Assembly (NCBI RefSeq): GCF_024637375.1
Contig: NZ_JAGXFK010000039.1
Location: 1 to 64,000 of the forward strand
From: Sediminimonas sp.
Lineage (GTDB): Bacteria > Pseudomonadota > Alphaproteobacteria > Rhodobacterales > Rhodobacteraceae
Direction of reading: 5' to 3'
Length of the DNA: 64,000 nt
Shown piece after piece: positions 63,755-64,000 of this stretch. Made by a program: the position numbers and the translations under genes. Positions within the stretch are counted from its first letter, which is position 1. Each line of letters starts with the position of its first letter. The notes under the pieces were generated by a model. The model saw only the letters and a program-made list of their open reading frames with translations, was not told the origin of the DNA and did no database searches.

Positions 63755-64000
63755 GGTCGCACCTCCCGGCCCATGAGGCGCAGCAGCGATTCCAGCGCCG
63801 AAAGTGCAAGCTGCACCCAGAGCGCGGCGCAGCCTACCAGGATGATCAGCTTGACCGGCCAGATCGGTGCGGTGAAATCGCCCACCGTTCCCTCATAGGT
63901 GCCCCGCTCCCACGCCTTTTCGAAAAGCGGCAGCGAGGCCGCGAAAAGCTGCCAGATGAGCACGGCGGCAGCCACGGCAAAGACCAGTTCCAGCGCCACG
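63751..64000 (-). CDS. dctQ: TRAP transporter small permease (DctQ), partial at window edge
   Basis: The last 82 residues are visible and the start lies beyond base 64000. Hydrophobic segments (LELVFAVAAAVLIWQLFAAS, VKLIILVGCAALWVQLALSALESLL) and the EGTVGDFTAPIWPVK loop fit DctQ, which forms the membrane complex with DctM. Its stop overlaps the DctM start (ATGA). Confidence 0.85.
   Translation of the reverse strand, partial: VALELVFAVAAAVLIWQLFAASLPLFEKAWERGTYEGTVGDFTAPIWPVKLIILVGCAALWVQLALSALESLLRLMGREVRP

Overview
The window is high-GC DNA of an alphaproteobacterium, most likely a marine-type member of the Rhodobacteraceae/Roseobacter group. This is inferred from gene content: phosphatidylcholine synthase, a DUF484-xerC pair, cobalt nitrile hydratase, cyclic beta-1,2-glucan synthase, TRAP and CoxLMS-type genes, and several small Rhodobacteraceae-style lipoproteins. 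No rRNA is present to settle the genus.

Layout. (1) 1-17943 is ordinary chromosome with two scars. It holds an IS5-type transposase that cuts a methyltransferase/Mrr-like gene, DUF484-xerC-pcs, ileS, a truncated haemoglobin, meaB, the nitrile hydratase operon, rpmB, a DUF2946-PCu(A)C copper pair, a sirtuin, a lipoprotein and lepA. A low-GC islet at about 15.6-16.8 kb carries a lone DNA methyltransferase-like gene and a small convergent gene. (2) A tRNA-Gln(TTG) gene lies at 17944-18018. Its last 20 bases recur exactly at 60500-60519, so 18019-60519 reads as one integrated island of about 42.5 kb, with a large tyrosine recombinase abutting the tRNA. (3) From 60520 to the end, chromosome resumes with a fumarylacetoacetase-family hydrolase, a cyclase-family hydrolase and a TRAP transporter.

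Inside the island the cargo falls into modules, several separated by transposase fragments (IS3, IS256 and IS6 families). An uptake and hydrolysis module (20.9-30.5 kb) has an RpiR regulator, an amidase, a five-gene peptide-type ABC importer, an alpha/beta hydrolase and an M20 peptidase. An IclR regulator precedes a three-subunit molybdenum hydroxylase with its own MoaD/ThiS-like protein (30.9-35.9 kb). A 2,808-residue cyclic beta-1,2-glucan synthase is translationally coupled to a tandem universal stress protein (36.7-46.1 kb). A polysaccharide locus (47.3-57.3 kb) has a Sel1-repeat protein, GalU, UDP-glucose dehydrogenase, UDP-glucuronate decarboxylase, GalE, a membrane GT2 synthase and a GH26-like hydrolase. 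It is followed by a PAS-GGDEF-EAL protein (58.4-60.2 kb) that could tie polymer production to cyclic di-GMP.

The most interesting points are three. The island has exact tRNA boundaries. Its integrase is about twice normal length and carries a C-terminal DUF3883/PD-(D/E)xK-like domain. A strong-looking promoter lies just inside the right end and would face the integrase only in the excised circle. The polysaccharide plus c-di-GMP module is the best candidate for an undescribed pathway. No CRISPR array, rRNA or conjugation gene was seen.
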